From NCBI GenBank assembly GCA_040882645.1, contig JBBEAX010000052.1:38775-102774 (forward strand): a stretch of 64,000 nt of DNA, given 5' to 3'. The stretch comes from JAUYIV01 sp040882645. GTDB lineage: Bacteria > Actinomycetota > Acidimicrobiia > Spongiisociales > UBA11373. Made by a program: the position numbers and the translations under genes. The notes below the pieces were generated by a model. It did not search any database. It worked only from the letters and a program-made list of their open reading frames with translations, and had not been told where the DNA came from. Every line of letters starts with the position of its first letter. Within the stretch, counting starts at the first letter, position 1. Positions 42,669 to 51,273 of this stretch are shown piece by piece.

Positions 42669-43478
42669 TCAACGCGGCTGTTCGACCAGAACCGCAAGCG
42701 CCCCGAGATCCGCCTCATCTCCTCGCGTATCCCTCCAGATCCCGTCGCCTGCGTCCCGGAAGACACCCTGTAGATGCACCGGTGAGAGCAAAGTGAGCAT
42801 CGGAACGTCCCCTCTAAAAACTCGGATGTTGTGCTCTAGGAGAAACACGACGATCCGGTCGCCCTCAGCGAGTATCACCCCGGGGGAGCGTCCGTATCTG
42901 AAGAAGGCGGCGCCAGCGACAGGCCTCTCTGCTTCGTCGTCAGGCAGGAGGCCATCTCCTTCGACGTGCTCAGGGAAGTCGTTGTCAACGACTTCGGTCA
43001 TTCCGATCGCGGTCGCCTGTTCGAGGTCCAGCATTGTCTCGAAGGAACCGCCTCCGACGGTGATGGTCAATAAGGTGCCTGCGGCGTAGTCGTACTCTGG
43101 CCCCGTGGCGGCAACGGTCCTGACAACGCGGACTACCACATCGGTCAGCACCTCCAGATTGGAGAGTCCGTTGGCATCTATCTCCGCACCGGTTGGGAAT
43201 AGGCGGTCCGCGGTGTTCAGATGCGACTTCTGGACGTCCAGAACCTCAGCTTCGATGGCGACATGAGCTAACGAAGCGATCTCCTCGGCTGAGCTGTCCA
43301 AGTATGTTGCGCCACCTACACCTCCGAGCTCACTAAGAGATGTGGGTTCCGCTGCAATGTTCGTCCCGTCGGCTTCAAAGGCACCGTCACCCTCCTCACT
43401 GCCTAGGCAGGCGTTCATTGCCAATGATGCAACTACGAGTGCAACTTGGGTGGCTCGACCGGGCAGATTCCGACTCAT
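42669..43478 (-). CDS. Lipoprotein of unknown function
   Basis: 269 residues starting MSRNLPGRATQVALVVASLAM, with lipobox MNAC at about residue 24. The mature protein has a beta-rich middle (VVVRVVRTVAATGPEYDYAAGTLL) and ILAEGDRIVVFLLEHNIRVF near the C terminus. GGGAGGG precedes the ATG. It may be an accessory cell-surface protein; no family recognised. Confidence 0.65.
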   Translation of the reverse strand: MSRNLPGRATQVALVVASLAMNACLGSEEGDGAFEADGTNIAAEPTSLSELGGVGGATYLDSSAEEIASLAHVAIEAEVLDVQKSHLNTADRLFPTGAEIDANGLSNLEVLTDVVVRVVRTVAATGPEYDYAAGTLLTITVGGGSFETMLDLEQATAIGMTEVVDNDFPEHVEGDGLLPDDEAERPVAGAAFFRYGRSPGVILAEGDRIVVFLLEHNIRVFRGDVPMLTLLSPVHLQGVFRDAGDGIWRDTRGDEADLGALAVLVEQPR

Positions 43479-43708
43479 GGGCACCCTCCCCCGTAGCCGT
43501 GCACGTGTCCGTATACCTGGCACCTGCCCCTCGAGTCAGGCGTCCTCTTCGCAGAGACGCAACGGACTGAGGCTCTGGTTCCACGCCGCGGCCGCACGCC
43601 GTCCCTAGAACGCGCGGCCAACGACGAGAGGGTACCTAACAGGACGCGCCGATCGCCACGGCGCATTCCCAGAGGTCAGAACGCGACTTCACGGTTCGAG
43701 TAACCGTT

Positions 43709-43786
43709 GTGGGCCTAACAGGATGGAACACGAACCAATGCAACGGCGAGATTACGGAGCTGATCGACTTCCTGGGCTCACAATGA
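43709..43786 (+). repeat. Dispersed repeat, long copy R4
   Basis: 27 of 28 core bases match R1-R3, and the following 50 bp match R3. The frame reads VGLTGWNTNQCNGEITELI then DFLGSQ and a stop, open upstream from 43640. It lies in the 386-bp gap between the lipoprotein start and the end of the beta-lactamase/propeller gene, where no intact gene is seen. Confidence 0.75.
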
Positions 43787-43864
43787 GCGCGGGTCTGCAA
43801 CGATCAATCCTCAGGCCTCCACCCCTCTAGGTACTTGACCGCCCTGTGAATGCGATGCAGGGCC

Positions 43865-45856
43865 CTACCGGTACGTCTCCCGCGCCGGAAGAACCGTCCA
43901 GTAGAAGATCGTTCGTCCGTCCACCGACCAGTACGGCAACCCGTCGAAGGCGGGATCGTTGGTCAGTCGCAGCCGGTCCGATCCATCGGCAGCCATGGTG
44001 AACACGTCGCTCCCGCCCGCACCGTCCAGGACGCCGAACGCGATCCGGTCACCGTCCGGTGACCACCTTGGGGAGAAGCCCTCCCCGAGGTCCGAGACGA
44101 CCCCGGAGGCGAGGTCGAGCACCCCGATCCGGTGGCCCCCACCAAGGCTGTCGAATGCGATGCGGCTCCCGTCGGGGGACCACGTCGGGTTGGAGACATC
44201 CCGCTCGAGCAACGGCTCGAGGTTGAATCCGTCCGAGTCGATCACCCACAGCCGGCCCGGGTGCCCCCAACCGTTCACGTCGTCGTCTCCAGAGACGAAG
44301 GCGATTCGAGTGCCGTCCGGGGACCATGTCGGTGATTGCTCATAACCGTCGAGGTCCGTGAGCCGGGACAGGGCTGACCCATTGGGGTTAACGACATAGA
44401 TATCGGTGTCGGCGGGCTCACCACGGGCGAAGGCGATCGTGCTTCCGTCCGGCGACCACGAGGGCATGACGTCCGGCACGTTGTCGTGTGTGACCCGGCG
44501 TACCTCCCTGCTCTGGACATCGACGATGAACAGCTCCCACAACCCGAGGTAGTTCCTGCTGAAGGCGAGGTGCTTTCCATCCGGCGAGAACGCACCTGCT
44601 GCGTCCGGCCATCCATCGACGAGCGAGCTGGATCCGGTCCCGTCTGCTGCCACGGTCGCCAGCTGGAGCGAGGTCGGCTTGCATTCCGAGCTGGGACCCG
44701 GGGTCTCCCCACCATCGACAGCGCCGATCACGAGCTCGTAGAGCAGTGCGGGCATGTTGACCCGCGGGGTCACGTCCCCGGTCACGTCGTGCGTCATCAC
44801 GACCACCAGGTCGAGGTCGGAGACGATTGCCACGTCCTGTCCGCCGAATCCGGAGGCGATCCACACCTCGTGGCCCAGGATGGTCGGTCCCCACCACAGA
44901 TACCCGTAGCTCCTGGGGATATTCGGTTGGCGCAGGCACCCCAGGTCCCAGCGCTCGGACAAGGACTCGTCGACCCAGTCCTCGGACACGAGCCGTCGGT
45001 AGCCATGAGCCCCTCGGTCCAGCACGAGTTGACCGAAGCGGGCGATCTCTCGCGGAGTGAGGAACATGCCGATGCCCCCCGAGAAGTACCCACCGGGCTC
45101 GATCCACCAGCCTTCCACGTCAATGCCGAGGGGCCCCAGAAGCCGGTCGGCGGCGTACTCGCACAGCGACATCCCGGCGGCCTCGGCAACCACCGCGGCC
45201 AGCACCTGCGTCAATCCGGTGTCGTAGGAGAACTCCGTGCCGGGCTCTGCGACCCTGGAGCTCGACAATATGGCACGGATCAGCGAGGGCTCGCCCGGCA
45301 CGTTGCTGGGCTCCCACTCGTAGTTCCCATCGGGTTTGGGAACTTCGAGCCCGCCAGACATCGTGAGGAGATCGCGCACCGTGAGGTCTCCATTGGCGAC
45401 AACCAGTCCTGCAGGCAGCAACTCATCGATCCGCGTATCGATTAAGAGTCGGCCCTCGTCGATCGCGATTCCCGTCAGAACGGATGTGATCGACTTCGTC
45501 AGCGAGTAGAGGTGGTTCGCGTCAGAGGCTTCGAAGCCGTTGAAGTAACGCTCGAACACCAACCTGCCGTGGCGCACAACCAAGAGGCTCGCCGCATCTG
45601 GCGAGAGGGCGACGTTCTCGGCCGCGGTCTCCAGGATCGCGGCGTCGATGCCCACCGTTGCCGGATTCGATGTGCCCCACGCCATCGGTGTGGCGTCGTG
45701 GTAGGTCGGGCTGTCCCCGAAGAAGGGATTCTCTGGGTCCGGATGGAACCCGGCGCACTCGTTGCCGTACCCCGGCGTCGTGGAGCGCGTGGTGCACGCC
45801 GCAGCCACGAGCGCCAGGGTGAGCAGTGCCGCAAGGGGCCGGGAGCGGCGGTTCAC
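43865..45856 (-). CDS. Lipoprotein with class C-type serine hydrolase and PD40/TolB-like propeller
   Basis: 663 residues from a GTG overlapping the permease stop. Signal peptide with lipobox (VAAAC21). Residues 60-380 are a beta-lactamase/esterase domain: SxxK motif Ser118-Lys121 in YSLTKS, a tyrosine motif in EFSYDTG and a GFGGQDVAIV segment where the third motif lies. Residues 420-663 hold five TolB-like repeats of the form WSPDGxxIAF. Secreted or cell-surface. The propeller could bind peptides or wall fragments and present them to the hydrolase. It is last of the sigma/anti-sigma/ABC operon. Confidence 0.82.
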   Translation of the reverse strand: MNRRSRPLAALLTLALVAAACTTRSTTPGYGNECAGFHPDPENPFFGDSPTYHDATPMAWGTSNPATVGIDAAILETAAENVALSPDAASLLVVRHGRLVFERYFNGFEASDANHLYSLTKSITSVLTGIAIDEGRLLIDTRIDELLPAGLVVANGDLTVRDLLTMSGGLEVPKPDGNYEWEPSNVPGEPSLIRAILSSSRVAEPGTEFSYDTGLTQVLAAVVAEAAGMSLCEYAADRLLGPLGIDVEGWWIEPGGYFSGGIGMFLTPREIARFGQLVLDRGAHGYRRLVSEDWVDESLSERWDLGCLRQPNIPRSYGYLWWGPTILGHEVWIASGFGGQDVAIVSDLDLVVVMTHDVTGDVTPRVNMPALLYELVIGAVDGGETPGPSSECKPTSLQLATVAADGTGSSSLVDGWPDAAGAFSPDGKHLAFSRNYLGLWELFIVDVQSREVRRVTHDNVPDVMPSWSPDGSTIAFARGEPADTDIYVVNPNGSALSRLTDLDGYEQSPTWSPDGTRIAFVSGDDDVNGWGHPGRLWVIDSDGFNLEPLLERDVSNPTWSPDGSRIAFDSLGGGHRIGVLDLASGVVSDLGEGFSPRWSPDGDRIAFGVLDGAGGSDVFTMAADGSDRLRLTNDPAFDGLPYWSVDGRTIFYWTVLPARETYR

Positions 45857-46443
45857 GGCCGTTGCCAGACGCGACGGGCGGCCGGGTCGCGTGAGGCCAC
45901 CAGGAAGATGACCATGCCTGCCATGGCGGAGAGTGACCACCGCGTCTGCAGTGCTCCCCAACCCCCGGGCACGTCCCCCATCGGGAGGGGACGCCAGCTC
46001 GGCGGGAAGATCGAGGACACGATCAGAGCCGACAACAGTGCAGAGCTCCCGAGTGCGCCACCCCGCCCTCGGTTACGGCTGGCAATCGTCGAGGCAAAGC
46101 CGACACTGAGAGCAAAGAGCCCGGCGAACATGGCTACGAGCGTGACAGTCTCCTGAATTCCCCCCGCCACCGGGATCAGCACGAGGGCCGCCCAACCAAG
46201 CACCGTCATCGGGGCCACGACCGTGAGGCGGTGGAGTCGACGTCGGAGGAGCGATGTCGGTGACGTCGCCAGTGTCTCGTGCGACGGGTCGTCAATGGCG
46301 AACGCAGCCGCCGCGGCAAGCAGCGCTGTCGGGAACGCGACACTCTCGCCACGGCCGGCAACGGCCGGAACCGCCCCGACCATCAATGCGATCGCGAGGG
46401 GGTGCCAGGGCACGGCCATTCGTGTGTAGCGCAGCGGAGTCAC
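45853..46443 (-). CDS. ABC-exporter-type membrane protein, second permease
   Basis: 196 residues from the GTG that overlaps the previous stop by four bases. Five or six hydrophobic helices (LAIALMVGAVPAVAG, LTVVAPMTVLGWAALVLIPV, LSAMAGMVIFLVASR). No conserved catalytic motif. A longer open frame upstream is Arg-rich and lies inside the neighbouring permease gene. Its position after an ATPase and another permease gene indicates a subunit of the same exporter. Confidence 0.68.
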   Translation of the reverse strand: MTPLRYTRMAVPWHPLAIALMVGAVPAVAGRGESVAFPTALLAAAAAFAIDDPSHETLATSPTSLLRRRLHRLTVVAPMTVLGWAALVLIPVAGGIQETVTLVAMFAGLFALSVGFASTIASRNRGRGGALGSSALLSALIVSSIFPPSWRPLPMGDVPGGWGALQTRWSLSAMAGMVIFLVASRDPAARRVWQRP

Positions 46444-47234
46444 AGCAAGCACGGTCCCCGGGGAGGGCACACCCCGCTGATGAGGACGGTGAGACTGACG
46501 ACCACTGCGACCCCCGACATCAGAGCGACGATGGTCTGCCCGCGTCGCCAATCGGGGCGGCCGGAGGCGATGGCGGCGAACAAAAGGGCCAGGGCGAGCA
46601 GGTAGCCGATGTGCCATGCGGCGAGGCCCCACGTCTCGAGGGTGGCAAAGGGCCAGATTACGTGCCATGCCGCCGGCGTCTCCCCGGGTGCGATCAGAAA
46701 CAGGGCAAACGCAACCACGGGTGCCACGAAGGGACTCGGCATCCACGTCGCAAGCACCAGGCCCACGGCGCCGAGCATCAGCACGAGGACGGCGTTGTGG
46801 ATCACAAAGAGTGCGCTGACCGCGGGCACGTCGAGGCGGGTCGCGGCGAACAGCACCCCACCCCCCACCAGCACGCTTGTCACCGCCGCGGGCCAGAGTG
46901 CTCCGGCAAACAGCCCGGCGACCCGAGCGCTCCGCGGTGCCGGCAGTGCTTCGTGTTGTTCGACGGCGTGCTCACGTCGGTCCCGCAGCGCGGCCCGGTT
47001 CACCGCAACCATGACGAATATCGCGGCAAGAAAGAAGCTGACGCCCATCGTCCACGCATCGTCGTCCCAGGTGGGCGACTCTTCAGCCAGTGCGGAGCGG
47101 ATGAACACCCCGGTGCCGAGGAGAGCGATGGCGAGGCCGGACCAGAACACCCGGCTCGCCAAGAGGTGTCTTCCCTCGGCGACCGCCAGGGCGGTCACCA
47201 CCGGACCCATGGGCGGATTGGCAGACGAGTTCAA
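46440..47234 (-). CDS. ABC-exporter-type membrane protein, first permease
   Basis: 264 residues from a TTG that overlaps the ATPase stop as TTGA; an ATG eight codons downstream (MGPVVTALAVAEGR) is the alternative. Six helices with a long hydrophilic loop after the second (NRAALRDRREHAVEQHEALPA), a layout typical of ABC-2 permeases. Confidence 0.7.
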   Translation of the reverse strand: MNSSANPPMGPVVTALAVAEGRHLLASRVFWSGLAIALLGTGVFIRSALAEESPTWDDDAWTMGVSFFLAAIFVMVAVNRAALRDRREHAVEQHEALPAPRSARVAGLFAGALWPAAVTSVLVGGGVLFAATRLDVPAVSALFVIHNAVLVLMLGAVGLVLATWMPSPFVAPVVAFALFLIAPGETPAAWHVIWPFATLETWGLAAWHIGYLLALALLFAAIASGRPDWRRGQTIVALMSGVAVVVSLTVLISGVCPPRGPCLL

Positions 47235-48082
47235 CTCGCACCTCCAGATGAGCCCGAGAGCAACAGATATGCGTCGTCGATCGTGGGTTCGACAAGGTCG
47301 GCACCAGACGGCGGCTCGCCGACATGGCGCAGCGTCCCGTCGCCGCTGCGCCACGAGAGGAGCGTCTGCGCGTTCGGCCTGTCCGAGATCCAGACCCTCC
47401 CGACGGCGACTTGGCGCAATGCGTCGGGAGCGCCATCGAACTGCACGCGGCCGGCAGCGATCACGACTACTCGCTCACAGACCGCCGCAATGTCTTCCGT
47501 CTGGTGGGTCGACAGGAGGACCACCGGTCGATTGGGGAGTTGGGAGACCAGCTCGCGGAACCTGAGGCGCTGCGCCGGGTCGAGACCTGATGTCGGCTCG
47601 TCGAGGAGGAGGAGGTCGGGTCGATCGAGCAGCGCCTGCGCGAGGGCCAGGCGGCGTCGCATGCCGCCCGAGAGATCCCGGACCTTGCGGCGTGCTTCTG
47701 CGGTCAGTTCGACCAACCCCAGCACCTCGCGAACTTCGTCGTGGCGCTTTCTGCGGTCGGTCAGCTGTTTGAGGATCGCGATATAGTCCACGAACTCGAA
47801 CACCGTAAAGTTGTCGTAGAAGCCCGGCTCTTGGGGCATGTACCCGAGGCGGCGTCGGATGGACCTTCGCTGCTCGGCGTCCGCAGGATCATGCCCGAGC
47901 AGTTCGACCGATCCTGCGTCGGGCGCCTGCACCGTTGCGAGGACCCTCAGCAGCGTCGTCTTGCCGGCTCCGTTCGGCCCGAGCAAGCCTGTGATGCCTC
48001 GCTCTGCCGAGAGGTCGATCCCATCCAGCGCCTGCACGCGCCCGTAACGCTTGCTTACTCCGGTCAGCCTTATTCCGCTCAT
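47231..48082 (-). CDS. ABC transporter ATP-binding protein
   Basis: 283 residues. Walker A GPNGAGKTT, Q-loop GYMPQEPGFYDNFTV, signature LSGGMRRRLALAQALL, Walker B LLLLDEPTSGLD, and switch His in STHQTEDI. The pattern is that of drug, bacteriocin or Na exporters (CcmA-like). The start ATG overlaps the anti-sigma stop. It would drive the two following permeases. Confidence 0.9.
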   Translation of the reverse strand: MSGIRLTGVSKRYGRVQALDGIDLSAERGITGLLGPNGAGKTTLLRVLATVQAPDAGSVELLGHDPADAEQRRSIRRRLGYMPQEPGFYDNFTVFEFVDYIAILKQLTDRRKRHDEVREVLGLVELTAEARRKVRDLSGGMRRRLALAQALLDRPDLLLLDEPTSGLDPAQRLRFRELVSQLPNRPVVLLSTHQTEDIAAVCERVVVIAAGRVQFDGAPDALRQVAVGRVWISDRPNAQTLLSWRSGDGTLRHVGEPPSGADLVEPTIDDAYLLLSGSSGGAS

Positions 48083-48894
48083 CGCGCCGCCTTTCGGGCC
48101 GGTTGGTCGAAACGGTCTCGACGCAGAGTCATCGCCGCGAGCAGACCGCACACGAGGACCGAGAACACCATTTGTGCCGGGCCCTGGAACGACACGAGTG
48201 GGGTGGAGGCGGACATCTCGAGTGCCGTGACGGCCGCAACCCACAGAACGGACACGACGGCGGCCGCGGTCACGGGCTTCGACACGGTCGATAGGAACAG
48301 TGTCAGCAGGGTGCACGCGACCGCGGGGAGCAGCCACAGCGCCGCGGCGTGAATCTCATCGAGCATGAGCGCCGGTCCCACGGCTGTCGCCGCCACGGCC
48401 ACGATCACGGTCGACGACCTCACCACGACCAGCCGCAGGCGACCGGTGGGTGACGACACCTCGAGCTCCTCAAGAGGCGCGCCCGAGGGGCTGAGTGACA
48501 TGGCGACGCCGATCACAACCAACAGCGGGGCGACGACCAGAAATGTGATCGTGCCCAGCGAGTGCGAGGCGAACGCGGCGAGCGCGAGGACGGCAGCTGC
48601 CGTCGCCAACCAGGAGGAACGCACCACTGCAGCCAGGGCCACCAATCGCCCGACGTGCGCGGTGACACCGAGCCGACCCAGTCCCTTTTCCAGCCACCTG
48701 GCTGCCGGCTGGTCGACCTCGTCGACGATCTCATCCCAGATTCGCTCTCGACGCAGGGGGTCCACGGCCCTGGTCGCGAGAGTCCGACAGTCTGGGCACT
48801 CGATGAGATGGGCGTCGGTTGAGTCGGCCGTCACGGCACCGAGGCGTCCGTCCCGGTACTCGGTCATGATCTCGTGCGTGATGTGCCAGCTCAT
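48079..48894 (-). CDS. Membrane-anchored zinc anti-sigma factor
   Basis: 271 residues. The N terminus has H29-x3-C33-x2-C36 (AHLIECPDC), the zf-HC2 anti-sigma signature. About six membrane helices follow, more than the single helix of a typical anti-sigma factor, so the C-terminal part may itself sense a membrane signal. The ATG overlaps the sigma-factor stop by four bases. It should hold the sigma factor inactive until a stimulus arrives. Confidence 0.82.
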   Translation of the reverse strand: MSWHITHEIMTEYRDGRLGAVTADSTDAHLIECPDCRTLATRAVDPLRRERIWDEIVDEVDQPAARWLEKGLGRLGVTAHVGRLVALAAVVRSSWLATAAAVLALAAFASHSLGTITFLVVAPLLVVIGVAMSLSPSGAPLEELEVSSPTGRLRLVVVRSSTVIVAVAATAVGPALMLDEIHAAALWLLPAVACTLLTLFLSTVSKPVTAAAVVSVLWVAAVTALEMSASTPLVSFQGPAQMVFSVLVCGLLAAMTLRRDRFDQPARKAAR

Positions 48895-49448
48895 GCCAGA
48901 GCCTCCTTCAGCTGACGGCGGGCGCGCAGCAGTCGCGATTTGACTGTTCCCTGTGGGATTCCCAGCAGCACCGATGCTTCACGGGTTGTGAGGCCGTCGA
49001 GCACGGTTGCACGCAGGACAGCCTGCAATTCGGGCGACAGCGCGCGGAGGGCCGCCGCCATGTCCCCGTGGTCTACTCCCTGCAGCACGAGATCCTCGGC
49101 GGAGGGTTCGGGGGCGATGGTGTTCTCGAGTCCGATTGGCCGCGAGCTTCGGCGAAGGCGGTCCACCAGGCGGCGAACGCCGATGCCCCAGATCCACGCT
49201 GCCACCGCGCCATCGCCGCGAAACTGTCGGGCATTCCTCCACACCCCCATGAAGGTGTCCTGGACGACCTCATCGATCAGCGAGCTGTCCGGGCAGCGCC
49301 GGCTCAACCGCAGAACGAGCCACCCCATGTGTCGGCGATAGAGCTCGCTCAGTGCGTCGTCTCGACCCTCAGAGATCAGAGACAGCAGGTCGCGATCGTC
49401 TGCATTCGCGAGTTCGGCTCTGATCACATCTCTATTGTCGACGGCCAA
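48891..49448 (-). CDS. ECF RNA polymerase sigma factor
   Basis: 185 residues. Region 2: DALSELYRRHMGWLV and DEVVQDTFMGVWRNA. Region 4: LSPELQAVLRATVLDGLTTREASVLLGIPQGTVKSRLLRARRQL. The start is uncertain: a TTG at 49448 and a GTG seven codons later are possible and neither has a strong ribosome site. It heads a six-gene operon in which every junction is a 4-base overlap, and probably activates its own promoter. Confidence 0.87.
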   Translation of the reverse strand: MAVDNRDVIRAELANADDRDLLSLISEGRDDALSELYRRHMGWLVLRLSRRCPDSSLIDEVVQDTFMGVWRNARQFRGDGAVAAWIWGIGVRRLVDRLRRSSRPIGLENTIAPEPSAEDLVLQGVDHGDMAAALRALSPELQAVLRATVLDGLTTREASVLLGIPQGTVKSRLLRARRQLKEALA

Positions 49449-49653
49449 GGGCCGATCGGTTCACCGGCGGCCGAGTTCTTTGGCTTGGTGGACACGGTGG
49501 CGGCACGGGAAATCGGATCTCGCTGCTGAGAGTCCGCCTTTCGGGCTCGCTTGTTTCGTCATGAGGCGTCGCCACAGGCGAGAGGGGATGTGCGGTTCCC
49601 GTGGTCTCGCCTCCCAGGGAGAGTGGCATCCTGCCCGGCTTCAGGGCGTCGGG

Positions 49654-49727
<74 letters not shown>

Positions 49728-49774
49728 GACCGAACGGGAGTGTACGGCCCGACGAGGGGTCGGGCTGTCGAGGG

Positions 49775-50167
49775 CTACTTGCCGCTCCGACCGATCCCGG
49801 CGTCCTTGAGGAGGGCGGCGGGGACCCCGGCTTCGCGCCAGGCGGCATAGGAGATGCCCTTCCGCTTGGAATACGACTTGGCGTTCTTCACGAAGTCCTT
49901 CTCGAGATCGGCGAGTTCGGGCGCAGACGACGCCTTGGCGAGCGACTGCTCGGCTTCGATGCGCGCCTGACGCAATTCGACCGCCCGCAGTGGATCGCCT
50001 TCGGCCGCAATCCGCTCTTGGAGGTCGCCAATCCGCTTCCGCAGAGTCGCTGGTGTGACCGGACGCCCGGGTCGACGGCGCTTCAAACCCTCGAGATACT
50101 GCTTGATCGCCCGTGATTCACGCCGGCCCTTGGCCAGCGCCGCTTTGTGTTCATCGGACATCGGCAT
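49775..50167 (-). CDS. Small basic protein with AT-hook-like motif
   Basis: 130 residues starting MPMSDEHKAALAKGRRESRAIK. KRRRPGRPVTP near residue 30 resembles an AT-hook (RGRP core). A charged helical middle follows (DLQERIAAEGDPLRAVELRQ) and a C-terminal KGISYAAWREAGVPAALLKDAGI segment that could be a DNA-binding helical hairpin. AAGGA precedes the ATG. It may be a nucleoid-associated protein, by appearance only. Confidence 0.6.
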   Translation of the reverse strand: MPMSDEHKAALAKGRRESRAIKQYLEGLKRRRPGRPVTPATLRKRIGDLQERIAAEGDPLRAVELRQARIEAEQSLAKASSAPELADLEKDFVKNAKSYSKRKGISYAAWREAGVPAALLKDAGIGRSGK

Positions 50168-50446
50168 GTTTGTTTTCCTTCCAGAGGCGACAGTTCGAGA
50201 CTGTGGAACATCGTAAGGCAGATTGGATCTATTTGCGAGATACCGTGGCATCCGTTTCCGGTTTCTTGCAGAGGTAACTCGGACCGCCACGCGACGCACT
50301 TCATAGGGGGCAGCGGCGCTCCGGAGTCGGGCGGGCACACGGGCGAACGCAAGGATCGGCACTGTTCCCGGCCCCGATGGTTCCGCCCTTCGGCCCTGCC
50401 CCGGCGGCCGCCGATCACCCACGATGACGGCAGGAACGGAGGTGAC
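50168..50446. other. 279-bp divergent gap
   Basis: Divergent promoter region between the AT-hook-like and GyrI-like genes. No element was identified beyond the two ribosome sites. Confidence 0.35.
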
Positions 50447-50911
50447 ATGTACGACATAGTCCCGCGGACCCTGCAGGAGCAGCCGACGCTGGTGGTGAGA
50501 GGCCGGGCATGCGCCGAGCACATCGGAACCTGGCTCGCCGACGCCTACCGCAAGGTCGGCGACCACGCCGCTCGAACGGGAGCCCGCTTCGCCGGTCCTC
50601 CGTTCGCCAGCTTCAAGCCCCTCGACACCGAGTTGCTCGAGTTCGAGATCGAGGCCGGGTTCCCGGTGGCCTCCAAGGCATCGGGAGCGGGTGACGTGGA
50701 AAGCAGCACTCTGCCGGGAGGAACCGCGGCCACCACGCTTCATATCGGACCGTATGGGTCACTCGGGCGCGCTCACGAGGCCGTCGATTGCTGGGTCGCG
50801 GAGCACGGTATCGCCCGAGAGACACCGTGCTGGGAGGTCTATTACTCCGATCCGATCTCGGAGCCCGACGCCAATCGCTGGCGGACCGAGATCGTCCAGC
50901 TCTACCGTTAG
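50447..50911 (+). CDS. GyrI-like small-molecule-binding domain protein
   Basis: 154 residues. The start has a perfect GGAGGTGAC. Two beta-alpha repeats (YDIVPRTLQEQPTLVVRGRA and a later TLHIGPYGSLGRAHEAVDCW) with a late ETPCWEVYYSDP are typical of GyrI-like/AraC-effector domains, which bind hydrophobic cations or serve as gyrase-binding proteins. No DNA-binding domain is attached. Function by family only. Confidence 0.78.
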   Translation: MYDIVPRTLQEQPTLVVRGRACAEHIGTWLADAYRKVGDHAARTGARFAGPPFASFKPLDTELLEFEIEAGFPVASKASGAGDVESSTLPGGTAATTLHIGPYGSLGRAHEAVDCWVAEHGIARETPCWEVYYSDPISEPDANRWRTEIVQLYR

Positions 50912-50965
50912 TTTCACCTCCTCGCGCCGCGGGTAAGCATGGACGAGACTGAAAAGGAGATGGGC

Positions 50966-51109
50966 ATGGGCATGGTCGTGGCAATTCTGCTTCTCGCGCT
51001 GCTATTGGGCGGGGTGGGCATCTTCGTGGCGGCCCTTCGGTGGCTGTTAATCGTGGCGTTGGTGCTCTTCATCGTCGGTGGCATCACGGGTTACTCTCGC
51101 CGCGCCTAG
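50966..51109 (+). CDS. 47-residue two-helix membrane protein
   Basis: Three in-frame ATGs follow an AAAAGGAG site; the second, six bases away, has the best spacing. The peptide (MGMVVAILLLALLLGGVGIF and a second helix, ending GYSRRA) is almost wholly hydrophobic with a basic tail. Similar tiny proteins occur in actinobacteria, but no function is known. Confidence 0.6.
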   Translation: MGMVVAILLLALLLGGVGIFVAALRWLLIVALVLFIVGGITGYSRRA

Positions 51110-51273
51110 CCGCGGCCTTGTCGCGAAGAGGGGGGAGGTGCCGCCCGCACCTTCCTCCTTTCGCGTCGTGACGGCTGCGGGGACATCCGGCTCGGCGCCA
51201 TGGGCATCGGACCCGTTCCTGAGGGGTCTCGGTCAGCAGGGTCGGCGGACGCTGGCCGCTACCGTCTCGGCCG

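Noticed and set aside
33591..43786. The 28-bp repeats as true integron attC sites
   Set aside because: GCCTAAC/GTTAGGC is present but no paired second core (GTTRRRY) with matching inner arms lies within 150 bp of any copy, and no integrase is in the window.
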